From assembly GCA_963811255.1 (NCBI GenBank), contig CAWEQI010000003.1, forward strand, positions 434,001-498,000: a stretch of 64,000 nt of DNA. Direction: 5' to 3'. The notes below the pieces were generated by a model. The model saw only the letters and a program-made list of their open reading frames with translations. It had not been told where the DNA came from and ran no database searches. This document shows, piece by piece, positions 42,286 through 50,432 of this stretch. Source of the stretch: Croceibacterium_B sp963811255 (lineage in GTDB: Bacteria; Pseudomonadota; Alphaproteobacteria; Sphingomonadales; Sphingomonadaceae). The translations under genes and the position numbers were made by a program. Numbering within the stretch: position 1 is the stretch's first letter; every line of letters begins with the position of its first letter.

Positions 42286-43097
42286 TCTCCTTTCGGGCCG
42301 ACGAAGGCGATCACTGCGCCCGCCGGGTCGGTGGCGACGAAGACGTGTTCGCCGCCGGGAACTTCGTGCGGCCCGTGGATGATGTGCCCGCCGTTTTCCT
42401 TAGCCGCCCCGATTGCGCGGTTGATGCTGTCGACGCCGAGATAAAGCATCCACATCGGTGGTTGCCCCGCTTGGCCCCATGCCGTGCCGCCGAGCATGGG
42501 GTTGATCGCGCCGATCGTGTTTCCTTCGCATTCGATGAACAGGTACTCGCCCGCATCGCCCATCGGCATCGAGTTCTCCGACGTCCAGCCGAGCAGCTTC
42601 GTATAGAACTCCTTCGCCGCCGGCGCGTCGCTGGTAGCAAGTTCGTTCCAGCGGCAGTGGCCGGCCTTGCGCGCGTCCCACACGTCGCTCCTGGCGTCGG
42701 GATTGTCGGCCGGCGGAGTCGGGTCCATCAGGTAGAACGGTGCGCCTTGCGGGTCGGCGACCATCGCCAGCGTGCCGACGTGCATTTCCGTCGCAGGCAT
42801 GTGCACGGTTCCGCCGTGGTCCACCGCGCGGGCGACCGCATCCTCGACCAGCTGGACGTGGAAGTACGGTATCCAACCAGGCCTGGCCCCGCCATCGGCC
42901 ATCGCCGGCGTCAGGGTCAGCACGCCGCCGAGATGGCCGCCGTCGGCGCGCTTGATCTCGCGGTATTCCGAGCCGTTCGGCATCGCGTTGCCTTCGGCGG
43001 GAATTTCCCAGTTGCCGACCGCCCGGTAAAATGCGGCCACTCCGGCCGGATCGGGGGTCATCAGCTCGTACCAAATCGGCATGCCGGCCATCGTCAC
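42282..43097 (-). CDS. VOC family protein with two VOC modules
   Basis: A 271-residue protein built from two tandem glyoxalase/bleomycin-resistance-like (VOC) halves. Module 1 starts PIWYELMTPDPAGVAAFYRAVGNW; module 2 starts CRWNELATSDAPAAKEFYTKLLGW, each with the family FY..L(G)W pattern. Similar to the CFP30B-type glyoxalase-like proteins. It is probably in methylglyoxal- or electrophile-related metabolism. The start overlaps the DUF1428 stop by 4 nt. Confidence 0.88.
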   Translation of the reverse strand: MTMAGMPIWYELMTPDPAGVAAFYRAVGNWEIPAEGNAMPNGSEYREIKRADGGHLGGVLTLTPAMADGGARPGWIPYFHVQLVEDAVARAVDHGGTVHMPATEMHVGTLAMVADPQGAPFYLMDPTPPADNPDARSDVWDARKAGHCRWNELATSDAPAAKEFYTKLLGWTSENSMPMGDAGEYLFIECEGNTIGAINPMLGGTAWGQAGQPPMWMLYLGVDSINRAIGAAKENGGHIIHGPHEVPGGEHVFVATDPAGAVIAFVGPKGE

Positions 43098-43447
43098 CTC
43101 CTCAGGTTCAGGATCGGCTCGAACGAGCCGACAATCATCCGCCGTCCGTCGAACGGCATTTCGGTCATCGCCTTGAAGCGCTCGTCCTCATGAATCGCCT
43201 CGTGGGCGGCGTCGGCGGTCGCCTTGTCGGGCCAGAGTATCCACGAGACCACGATCTTCTCGCCCGGCTCGGCGGCGACGGCCTTGCGGAAGTCGGTCCG
43301 CTTGCCCTCGGGGACGTCCTTTTCCCAGCCCTCGATCACCTCGATCGCGCCGAGGTCGATCATCGCCCGGTCGAACCACTCGGCCAGCTCGAGGTACGCC
43401 TCGCGCTTGTTTTCCGGGACCGGGATGACGAAGGCGTCGAGGTGCAT
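43094..43447 (-). CDS. DUF1428 family protein
   Basis: A 117-residue protein of the DUF1428 (YbaA-like) family with a ferredoxin-like, dimeric alpha-beta-barrel appearance: LDAFVIPVPENKREAYLELAEW, GAIEVIEGWEKDVPEGKRTDF and MPFDGRRMIVGSFEPIL. The function is unknown; these genes are commonly next to VOC and GST genes, as here. Confidence 0.9.
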   Translation of the reverse strand: MHLDAFVIPVPENKREAYLELAEWFDRAMIDLGAIEVIEGWEKDVPEGKRTDFRKAVAAEPGEKIVVSWILWPDKATADAAHEAIHEDERFKAMTEMPFDGRRMIVGSFEPILNLRR

Positions 43448-43450
43448 CGC

Positions 43451-44122
43451 TCAGCCCCATCCTTCCGGCGGCTGGCCGTCGAAATCGGCCAGTTGCGCCG
43501 CCAGCGCGCGCTGGTACGCCGGGCGGGCGGTGCCGCGCTTGTGGTAATCGGCGAGGCTGGGGAATTCGCCGACGAAATCGGTACCCTTGAGGCTGTTGAG
43601 CACCGTCACCATCATGATGTCGGCGATCGAGAATTCGCCGGCGAGCCACTCGCCGTCGCCGAGCGCGTCGGTCACCCGCTTGAGCTTCTGCCGGAGCAGC
43701 GGGATCACCGCTTCGGACGCGCCCGCGGCCCACTCCTTGTCGGTGTTGAAAACGGCATAGGCGAAGTAGCGCATGCACGAGGGCTCGACGCTGTTGAGCC
43801 CGGCGAACAGCCATGAGATCGCCCGCCAGCGCGCCTGAGCTTCTGTCGGCAACAGGGCGTGGTGCTTGTCGGCCAGATACAGCAGGATCGCGCCGCTTTC
43901 GAAGATCTCCACGTCGCCGTCGCGGAACGCGGGCACCTGCTCGAACGGCTGCCACTTGGCGTAGCCCTCGGGCCGCGGATTGGCCGCGCCGAATGTCTCA
44001 GTGGCGTAGGGCTCGCCGATCTCCTCGAACGCCCAGCGCACGCGCAAGTCGCGCACCAGACCCTTGGCGAAATCGGGCACCCAGTCGAACGCGGTGACGA
44101 CGGGTAGCGGTTGAGTGGCCAT
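43451..44122 (-). CDS. glutathione S-transferase family protein
   Basis: A 223-residue GST with N-domain VTAFDWVPDFAKGLVRDLRVRWAFEE and the glutathione-contact QVPAFRDGDVEIFESGAILLYLAD. The C-domain has FSIADIMMVTVLNSL. The start is ATG 44122. It follows the DoxX gene by 5 nt. The residue usually donating to the glutathione thiol is not obvious. Confidence 0.9.
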   Translation of the reverse strand: MATQPLPVVTAFDWVPDFAKGLVRDLRVRWAFEEIGEPYATETFGAANPRPEGYAKWQPFEQVPAFRDGDVEIFESGAILLYLADKHHALLPTEAQARWRAISWLFAGLNSVEPSCMRYFAYAVFNTDKEWAAGASEAVIPLLRQKLKRVTDALGDGEWLAGEFSIADIMMVTVLNSLKGTDFVGEFPSLADYHKRGTARPAYQRALAAQLADFDGQPPEGWG

Positions 44123-44127
44123 GGAAT

Positions 44128-44556
44128 TCAGTCCTTTGCTTGCATGAGGGGGATCAGCGCGCGGAGCGGCGGGAATCGGAACCACAGTCCGCCCCACACA
44201 AACAGCCCGACGTAGACGCCGAACAGCACGTCCATGAACAGGGGGTCGCCCTGCCGCAGGTGCGAGGCGACCGCGCCGCCGAGCCAGCCGGTCAGCAGGA
44301 TCGCGCCGAGCACCGATGTGCGCGGCCACGCGTAGAGCGCGGTACAGGCGAGCAGCACCAGGCCCATCACGCGCCAGTAGCCGACGCCGGTCGGCCAGCC
44401 GATGGCGGCGGCGGCCTCGGTCACCGCCGGCAGGCCGGCGATCTTCATGCCGGAGTCCATCAGCAGGAAGGCGATGGCGATCCCGCTGAGGATGCGGCCG
44501 GGCCACGAGACCCTGCCGGCCGGCGCGGTTGCAGTGGTGTCGAGAACGGTAGCCAT
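44128..44556 (-). CDS. DoxX-like membrane protein
   Basis: A 142-residue protein with four hydrophobic segments (about 21-36, 55-78, 82-99 and 107-128). FLLMDSGMKIAGLPAVTEAAAAIGWP and VMGLVLLACTALYAWPRT resemble the DoxX-like (DUF4345/DoxX_2) family. These proteins are inner-membrane, small and of unknown enzymatic role; some take part in thiol stress responses. It lies in the same transcription unit as the VOC, GST and DUF1428 genes. Confidence 0.82.
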   Translation of the reverse strand: MATVLDTTATAPAGRVSWPGRILSGIAIAFLLMDSGMKIAGLPAVTEAAAAIGWPTGVGYWRVMGLVLLACTALYAWPRTSVLGAILLTGWLGGAVASHLRQGDPLFMDVLFGVYVGLFVWGGLWFRFPPLRALIPLMQAKD

Positions 44557-44580
44557 GGTTTCTCTCCCCGTTCGGCCGGG

Positions 44581-45015
44581 TCAGGCGGGCTGGTGTTCGA
44601 CCGGCGCTTCGCCGGCGGCGACCTTGGGGTCCATCCACATCGGCTCCCAGATGTGGCCGTCGGGATCCTCGAAGCTACGGCCGTACATGAAGCCGTGATC
44701 CTGCGTTGGTGTCGGGTCGGCGATGCCGCCGTTGCGCGTCGCCGCGTCGACGATACTGTCAACCTCGTCACGGCTACCGCGGCTGATCGCCAGCATCACC
44801 TGCGCGCTCTCCTTCGCATTCGGGATCGCCTTGCTGGTGAAGGTCTTCCAGAAGTCATGCGTCAGCAGCATGACGGCGATCTGGTCCGACCACATCATCG
44901 CCGCGGCCTTCTCATTGGTGAACTGCGGATTGTTGGTGAAGCCGAGCGCTTCATAAAACGCCATCGACCGGGGCAGGTCGGCGACCGGCAGGTTCACGAA
45001 GATCATCTTGCTCAT
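44581..45015 (-). CDS. VOC family protein (lactoylglutathione lyase-like)
   Basis: A 144-residue VOC protein starting SKMIFVNLPVADLPRSMAFYEALGF and ending DHGFMYGRSFEDPDGHIWEPMWMD, the usual 'Fxdp(D/dG)hxWE' C-terminal motif. It probably handles a small oxidised metabolite; the substrate is unknown. The start at ATG 45015 is preceded by AGGAGAGACGAG. It is the first gene of the block facing HxlR, and its upstream region holds the operator-like repeats. Confidence 0.9.
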   Translation of the reverse strand: MSKMIFVNLPVADLPRSMAFYEALGFTNNPQFTNEKAAAMMWSDQIAVMLLTHDFWKTFTSKAIPNAKESAQVMLAISRGSRDEVDSIVDAATRNGGIADPTPTQDHGFMYGRSFEDPDGHIWEPMWMDPKVAAGEAPVEHQPA

Positions 45016-45071
45016 CTCGTCTCTCCTTTCGGGCCCCGCGACTCGGGACTTGCGATTCGTGGCCCAATAGC

Positions 45072-45128
45072 TTACAAAAAGCAACCATGAAGTTACGAAA
45101 AGAAACTAAGATGTCGCAAAAGGTAACC
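45072..45128. promoter_or_regulatory. triple operator-like repeats upstream of HxlR-family gene
   Basis: Three 15-bp units begin at 45072 (TTACAAAAAGCAACC), 45093 (TTACGAAAAGAAACT) and 45114 (TCGCAAAAGGTAACC), at an exact 21-bp period, two turns of B-DNA. Each is an imperfect palindrome of TTAC-N5-GTAA type, as bound by HxlR-family regulators. They lie between the divergent VOC and HxlR genes; the last unit lies inside the HxlR start region. Confidence 0.65.
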
Positions 45129-45800
45129 AGATCGGCCAATTCCCGGCACGGCCGGTGGTACGAAGACGCCTGCGGCACCGCCTTCGCGATGGAGCTGGTC
45201 GGCGAGCGCTGGTCGCTGCTGGTGGTGCGCGAGCTAATGCTTGGGCCGCGGCGGTTTTCGGAGCTGAGAAAATCGCTCAACGGGATCAGCGCCAAAGTGT
45301 TGACCGAGCGGCTCGACAGCCTCGAGCGTGCGGGTGCGGTGTACAAGCACACCCTGCCTCCCCCGGCCAACGTGCAGGTCTACGAGTTGACCGAGTGGGG
45401 CTATCTCGCCGAGCCGGCAATCCAGGAACTCGGCCGCTGGGCGGCGACCAGTCCGCTGCATGACCCGACGCTGCCGCTTTCGCCGGTGTCGCTGATGCTG
45501 AGTTTACGGACGATGCTCGACAAGGAGCAGGCGAAGACTTTCGACGCGACGATCGGCTTCGAGGTCGCGGGCGAGCATTATCTGGCCGAACTGAAGCAGG
45601 GCGAGCTACCGATCCGCCGCGGCGAGATCGATGCGGCGCAGGCGATCTTCCGCGCACCCGCTGCGCCGCTGCTCGCGGCGGTCTTTTACGGCAAGGTCCC
45701 GCCCAGTGAGCTGGCGGGGCAGGGGGTGAAGATCGAGGGCGATGCCAAGCTGGCGGAGCGCTTCATCGACCTGTTTCACCTGCCCCGCAAGGTGGGCTGA
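45111..45800 (+). CDS. HxlR-family transcriptional regulator with SCP2-like C-domain
   Basis: A 229-residue protein from ATG 45111, chosen because the HxlR winged helix (YEDACGTAFAMELVGERWSLLVVRELMLGPRRFSEL...LTERLDSLERAGAVYK) begins about 20 residues later and because operator-like units cover the in-frame ATG at 45087. The C-terminal half (FDATIGFEVAGEHYLAELKQGE...) resembles an SCP2/sterol-carrier-type ligand-binding fold. HxlR members sense aldehydes, quinones or electrophiles through a conserved Cys; one is in YEDACG. It probably represses the divergent detoxification block and itself. Confidence 0.87.
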   Translation: MSQKVTRSANSRHGRWYEDACGTAFAMELVGERWSLLVVRELMLGPRRFSELRKSLNGISAKVLTERLDSLERAGAVYKHTLPPPANVQVYELTEWGYLAEPAIQELGRWAATSPLHDPTLPLSPVSLMLSLRTMLDKEQAKTFDATIGFEVAGEHYLAELKQGELPIRRGEIDAAQAIFRAPAAPLLAAVFYGKVPPSELAGQGVKIEGDAKLAERFIDLFHLPRKVG

Positions 45801-45843
45801 GGTCCCTCGAGACGAGCCCTCGACTGCGTCTCGAAGTACAGCT

Positions 45844-46483
45844 TTACCCCCGCATCGACGCGAAGATCGCGTCTTCCTCGTCGGCCGCCTGCTGCCACGC
45901 CGGGCGTTCGCGCACGCGGTCAAACCACGCCGCCAGCTTCGGATAGGTCGCCGGATCGGGTGACCAGCCGGCGTAGCTCAGCGTCTTGATCGCGCACGCC
46001 ATCGCCAGGTCGCCGACCGAGAATTCCCCGTCGAGCCAGCCGTCACCGAGTTCGCCTTCAAGATAGGCGAGCGGCTTCCCGATCGCTTCCTCGCCAGCCT
46101 TGGCCGCGTCCTCGTCACCGTCGCTGCCGAAGATCTGCGGGCGCAGGAAGCGGTTGACGACGATCGGCGCTCCGGCGGGTATCAGCACCGTGTCGGCCAC
46201 TTCCTCGAACCACACCGCGCGGCCGCGCGCCCTGGGCTCGGCCGGGAGCAGCGCGGGCTGCGGATGCTTGGCTTCAAGGTAGGTCACGATCGCCGTCGAA
46301 TTCGGCGAGGCAGAAGTCGCCGTCGCTCAAAGCCGGAATCTTGCTGAACGGGCTGACCTTGAGGAATTCTTCGCTCGGCTCGCTCGGGTTGGCCGGGATC
46401 AGCTCGTAGTCGAGCCCTTTCTCGCGCGCGGCGACGACCACCTTGCGCACGAACGGCGACAGCGGAAATCCGTAAATCTTCAT
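45844..46483 (-). pseudogene. glutathione S-transferase gene, frameshifted
   Basis: Two frames make one GST. The first, from ATG 46483, gives KIYGFPLSPFVRKVVVAAREKGLDYEL...KIPALSDGDFCLAE; the second gives STAIVTYLEAKHPQPALLPAEPRAR...SMRG. The switch lies at GAATTC (46298-46303), where removing one base yields the expected glutathione-site SDGDFCLAESTAIVTYLEA. The helical C-domain (FSVGDLAMACAIKTLSYAGW) is intact. It is either a sequencing error or a recently broken gene. It sits convergent to the HxlR gene and 79 nt from cobS. Confidence 0.85.
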
Positions 46484-46561
46484 GCTTCCTCCATTTGTTC
46501 GGACCGGCCTTGGCCTTTGCTTGTTGCAGCACTAAGGCCACCCGTCTAGGCAGCGCACGCG

Positions 46562-47548
46562 ATGAACGAGATGACCTCCTCCCACGGCGACGCCGGCACG
46601 TTGATGGCCGCGCCCGACATCGAAGTCGACGTCCGCCAGACGTTCGGCATCGATGTCGACTGGAAGGTCCCGGCCTTCTCCAAGGCCGACGACCGGGTGC
46701 CCGATTTCGACGACGCCTATGTCTTCGATCCGGACACCACGCTGGCGATCCTCGCCGGCTTCGCCAAGAACCGCCGGGTGATGATTCAGGGCTATCACGG
46801 CACCGGCAAGTCGACGCACATCGAGCAGGTCGCCGCCCGCCTCAACTGGCCGTGCATCCGCATAAATCTCGACGCCCACATCAGCCGCATCGACCTGGTC
46901 GGGCGCGACGCCATCGTGCTGCGCGATGGACTGCAGGTGACCGAGTTCCGCGAAGGGCTGCTGCCGTGGGCGCTGCAGCACCCAGTGGCGCTGGTGTTCG
47001 ACGAATACGACGCCGGCCGTCCGGACGTGATGTTCGTCATCCAGCGGGTTCTCGAACAGGCCGGCAAGCTGACCCTGCTCGATCAGAACCGGGTAATCCG
47101 CCCGAACCCGTGGTTCCGCCTGTTCTCGACGGCCAACACCGTCGGCCTCGGCGACACCAGCGGGCTGTATCACGGCACTCAGGCGATCAACCAGGGGCAG
47201 ATGGACCGCTGGAACATCGTCACCGCGCTCAACTACCTGCCGGCGCCGGTCGAGCTGGAAATCGTCAAATCCAAGGTGCCGGAGATGGACGACAAGACCA
47301 TCGCCGACATGATCCGCGTTGCCGAGCTATCGCGCCAGGGCTTCATCGGCGGTGACATCTCGACCGTGATGAGCCCGCGCACGGTGATCACCTGGGCGCA
47401 GAACGCCGAGATCTTCGGCGACCTCGGCTTCGCCTTCCGCCTGACCTTCCTCAACAAGTGCGACGAGGCCGAGCGGATGCTGGTGGCGGAATACTATCAG
47501 CGGGTGTTCGGCGAGGAATTGCCGGAAAGCGTGGTGGCGAAGGCGTAA
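46562..47548 (+). CDS. cobS: cobaltochelatase AAA+ subunit CobS
   Basis: A 328-residue AAA+ ATPase of the aerobic cobalt-insertion complex (CobNST) in B12 synthesis. Walker A is GYHGTGKST (77-85), Walker B is VFDEYD (145-150), and sensor-like RPNPWFRLFSTANTVGLGD is visible, as well as the family N-terminal VPDFDDAYVFDPDTT. CobT normally follows but is not present here; a secreted methyltransferase gene follows instead. The related BolA/J-domain genes are 9 kb upstream. Strictly, the protein might serve a non-B12 chaperone-like role, as in some sphingomonads. Confidence 0.92.
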   Translation: MNEMTSSHGDAGTLMAAPDIEVDVRQTFGIDVDWKVPAFSKADDRVPDFDDAYVFDPDTTLAILAGFAKNRRVMIQGYHGTGKSTHIEQVAARLNWPCIRINLDAHISRIDLVGRDAIVLRDGLQVTEFREGLLPWALQHPVALVFDEYDAGRPDVMFVIQRVLEQAGKLTLLDQNRVIRPNPWFRLFSTANTVGLGDTSGLYHGTQAINQGQMDRWNIVTALNYLPAPVELEIVKSKVPEMDDKTIADMIRVAELSRQGFIGGDISTVMSPRTVITWAQNAEIFGDLGFAFRLTFLNKCDEAERMLVAEYYQRVFGEELPESVVAKA

Positions 47549-47596
47549 ATCGCGTAAGTTGGCACGAAGCCTTCTGGGAGAGGAGCGGCGAACGTC

Positions 47597-48361
47597 ATGA
47601 AATTGCGCCAATCGGGTCCGGTCGCGGCCATCGCCTTGCTCGCCTGTGTGGCGGGAACCTGCGCCTTCGCGGCAAGCGAGAAGCCGATGACGGTCGCGGC
47701 GATCGTCGCCGATCCGACGCGGCCGGCGGCGGACGTCAAGCTGGATGCCGAGCGCCATCCGATCGAGTTGCTGAACTTCCTGCACCTGCACCCGGGCGAA
47801 ACGGTCGCCGACGTCTGGCCGGGCGATTACTGGGACCGGATGTTCGCCGACGCGGTCGGGCCTACGGGCAAGGTTTACGCCGCGCACCTGATCGAGGCGG
47901 ACAAGGGCGAGCACAAGACCACGCCGCCCGACGGCTCGATGCCGCTGCCGAACCACCCCAACGTGGTCTCGACCTCGACGCACACCAACAGCTTCACCCT
48001 GCCGACCAAGGCCGACGTGATCTGGTTCCGGCAGAATTACCACGATCTGTACGACAACTTCGTCGGGCCGGCGGACGTGCCCGCGTTCGACAAGGGTGTG
48101 TACAACGCGCTCAAGCCGGGCGGCCGCTTCGTGGTGATCGACCACGTCGCGCCGGCCGGATCCGGCATTGCCGACACCAACACGCTGCACCGGATCGACC
48201 CGGCGCGTGTCAAGTCCGACCTGCTCGCTGCCGGCTTCAAGTTCGTCGGCGAGAGTAAAGCGCTGCGCAATCCGGCCGATCCGCATACCAAGATTGTGTT
48301 CGACCCCTCGATCAGGGGCCACACCGACCAGTTCGTCTATGTGTTCCAGAGGCCCAAGTAG
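47597..48361 (+). CDS. secreted SAM-dependent methyltransferase-like protein
   Basis: A 254-residue protein with a signal peptide (about 1-25, ACVAGTCAFA) and a class I methyltransferase-like core: GETVADVWPGDYWDRMFADAVGPTGKVYAAHLIEADK, then KADVIWFRQNYHDLYDN and NALKPGGRFVVIDHVAPAGSG. The glycine-rich SAM motif reads VADVWPGDYW rather than the canonical E/DxGxGxG, as in a family of exported 'methyltransferase' proteins of unclear activity. Its export out of the cytoplasm raises the question of where SAM would come from. It follows cobS by 48 nt. Confidence 0.82.
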   Translation: MKLRQSGPVAAIALLACVAGTCAFAASEKPMTVAAIVADPTRPAADVKLDAERHPIELLNFLHLHPGETVADVWPGDYWDRMFADAVGPTGKVYAAHLIEADKGEHKTTPPDGSMPLPNHPNVVSTSTHTNSFTLPTKADVIWFRQNYHDLYDNFVGPADVPAFDKGVYNALKPGGRFVVIDHVAPAGSGIADTNTLHRIDPARVKSDLLAAGFKFVGESKALRNPADPHTKIVFDPSIRGHTDQFVYVFQRPK

Positions 48362-48393
48362 CGTCCGGTCTGGCGGCTACGAGGCGCACATTG

Positions 48394-49743
48394 TCAGGCG
48401 AGCCGTGGAAACCTGAGGGTCACGGCGAGCCCAGGGCCAGCTTCCGCGAAACTGAGCTCGGCGTCGTGCAAGCGGGCAATGGCCGCGACGAGGTTGAGGC
48501 CAAGCCCGTGCCCGGGCAAATGCCGCCTGCTCTCGAGGCGGACGAACCTTTCGGTAATGCGCGGCAGATCGGCGGCCGGGACGCCGCGGCCGTTATCGAC
48601 GATCGTCAGCCTTGCTCGCGAGTCCTGCTGTACCAGCGACAGGCGGATGGAGGTGCCCTCAGGCGTGTGAACCTGCGCGTTTTCGAGCAGGTTGGACAGC
48701 GCCTGCGCGACAAGTTCGGCATCGCCGCAAACCATTACGCCGTCCTCGATCGACCACTCGAGCTGACGGCCGCCCTCGGCGATGGCCGGCGCGTAGCTTT
48801 CGGCAATCTCCGTCGCGATGGCGCTGAGATCGATCGGCTGGAAGCGGGCCCGGATCTTGCCGCTTTCGATTTCCGAAACCCTGAGAATGGCCGCAAACAG
48901 CGACAGGATCTCGTCCACTCTGGCGATGGCGCCTTGCAGGACAGGCGCTGCGTCGTCGTCCTCGGAACGGTCGGCAAGGGCTCGCTCTAGGCTGTTGCGC
49001 AGGCGGGCGAGCGGGCTGCGCAGGTCGTGGGCGATGTCGCCCGACACCTGACGCAGGTTCTCGAGCAGCCGAGCGATCCGCTCGAGCATGGTGTTGAGCG
49101 TGGCCGCGAGCCGGTCGAATTCATCGTCGCGCTCGCTGGCCGCGATGCGCCGGCTCATGTCGCCCGCGCTGATCGCCTGTGCGCTCAACTGGATCGCCTG
49201 GAGCCGCCGGCGGAGGTAGCTCCCGAGAAGCCAGCCGCCGGCGAGACCAAACAGGATCAGGCCGACGAAAGCCGCCGAAAAGATCGCGATGACCGTGTCG
49301 TCGTTCTTTTCGACGGCATCGGTGTCGCCGACCACCACAAGGCGGGTGCCGTTCGGCAGGTCCATGGCGTAAGCCCGACCGGCATCGGGCTCGCCCTTCT
49401 CGTCGCGGAAGGTGATGTCATGCAGGCCCAGCGGCGGACGGGGCGCATCGAGCAACCCGTACAGCCGCCGGCCGGCCGGCGAATAGACGCCGTAGAGCAG
49501 GACATGCGGCGGCGGCGCCCTCTCGCGCAGGGCAATCGCATCGGCCAGCTCTCCGGGCTCGTCGCTGGCGAACTCCCCGGAGAGAAACCGGGCCTCTTCG
49601 GTAACCGTTCGATCGAGTTGCCGCGCGAACGCCGCATGCATGGCAAAGAAGACTGCGATGCCGAGCAGCAGCACGCCGGCGGCGAAGGCCGCGGAATAAC
49701 CGAATGCGATGCGATAGGCTGCACTGCGATACCACTTAGGCAT
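48394..49743 (-). CDS. sensor histidine kinase
   Basis: A 449-residue membrane kinase. Features are a first membrane helix (about 15-36), a periplasmic sensor region (about 37-150), a second helix (about 158-177), a HAMP linker (SAQAISAGDMSRRIAASERDDEFDRLAATLN), HisKA with the phospho-His in SGDIAHDLRSPLARLRNSLE, and HATPase_c with NLLENAQVHTPEG, IVDNGRGVP and LPGHGLGLNLVAAIARLH. The partner response regulator is directly upstream and overlaps it by 8 nt. The signal is unknown; the adjacent PepSY gene suggests a metal or envelope-stress theme. Confidence 0.94.
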   Translation of the reverse strand: MPKWYRSAAYRIAFGYSAAFAAGVLLLGIAVFFAMHAAFARQLDRTVTEEARFLSGEFASDEPGELADAIALRERAPPPHVLLYGVYSPAGRRLYGLLDAPRPPLGLHDITFRDEKGEPDAGRAYAMDLPNGTRLVVVGDTDAVEKNDDTVIAIFSAAFVGLILFGLAGGWLLGSYLRRRLQAIQLSAQAISAGDMSRRIAASERDDEFDRLAATLNTMLERIARLLENLRQVSGDIAHDLRSPLARLRNSLERALADRSEDDDAAPVLQGAIARVDEILSLFAAILRVSEIESGKIRARFQPIDLSAIATEIAESYAPAIAEGGRQLEWSIEDGVMVCGDAELVAQALSNLLENAQVHTPEGTSIRLSLVQQDSRARLTIVDNGRGVPAADLPRITERFVRLESRRHLPGHGLGLNLVAAIARLHDAELSFAEAGPGLAVTLRFPRLA

Positions 49744-50413
49744 CGCCGCCCATCCGGTAACCGATGCCGCGGACCGTTTCGATCGGGTCGGCGCCGCCGG
49801 GTTCGTTCAGTTTTGCCCTGAGGCGGCTGATGTGGGTCTCGACGATGCTGGTGCGGGGATCGAAGTGAAAGCCCCAGATGCGTTCCAGCAACATGGTGCG
49901 AGTGACGACGCGCCCTTCGCCGCGCATCAGTTCTTCGAGCAAGCGAAATTCGCGCGGCTGCAGCGCGACGCTTTGCCCATCCCGGGTCACCTCCCGTTTG
50001 AGCAAGTCCATGCGAATGCCTCGCCAGGTCAGCTCGGTGGGTTGCTGTTGCAGCGGCCGTCGGCGGCCGAGGGCATTGACGCGCGCCGCCAGCTCGGAAA
50101 ACGCGAATGGCTTGACCAGGTAATCGTCGGCGCCGGCTTCAAGTCCTTCGACGCGATCCTCGATTCTGCCCAGCGCCGTCAACAGCAGGACCGGGCAATC
50201 GACCCCGGCGGCCCTGATGCGGCGCAATACCGTCAGACCGTCCATCCCCGGAAGCATTCGGTCGAGGACGAGGATGTCGAGCGTCTCCGTGGTTGCAGCG
50301 TGCAAGGCATCGAGCCCGTCGCCGGCGTGCACGACGGTGTGGCCGAGTTCGCTGAGCCCACGCTCCATGAACTCGGCCGCTTCCGCATCATCCTCGGCGA
50401 GAAGGACTAGCAC
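49736..50413 (-). CDS. OmpR/PhoB-family response regulator
   Basis: A 225-residue regulator. The receiver domain has acidic EDD at 7-9, phospho-acceptor D51 (VLDRMLPG), and K in YLVKPF near 101. The C-terminal winged helix (TELTWRGIRMDLLKREVTRDGQSVALQPREFRLLEELMR...DPRTSIVETHISRLRAKL) is of OmpR type. It probably controls the adjacent PepSY gene and perhaps the divergent beta-propeller/membrane/OM genes. The start ATG 50413 is the first gene of the pair. Confidence 0.95.
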   Translation of the reverse strand: MLVLLAEDDAEAAEFMERGLSELGHTVVHAGDGLDALHAATTETLDILVLDRMLPGMDGLTVLRRIRAAGVDCPVLLLTALGRIEDRVEGLEAGADDYLVKPFAFSELAARVNALGRRRPLQQQPTELTWRGIRMDLLKREVTRDGQSVALQPREFRLLEELMRGEGRVVTRTMLLERIWGFHFDPRTSIVETHISRLRAKLNEPGGADPIETVRGIGYRMGGDA

Positions 50414-50432
50414 CGTTGTTCACCCATCCGGG

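Noticed and set aside
46532..47173. 213-codon minus-strand frame opposite cobS
   Set aside because: Shadow of CobS; no motif.
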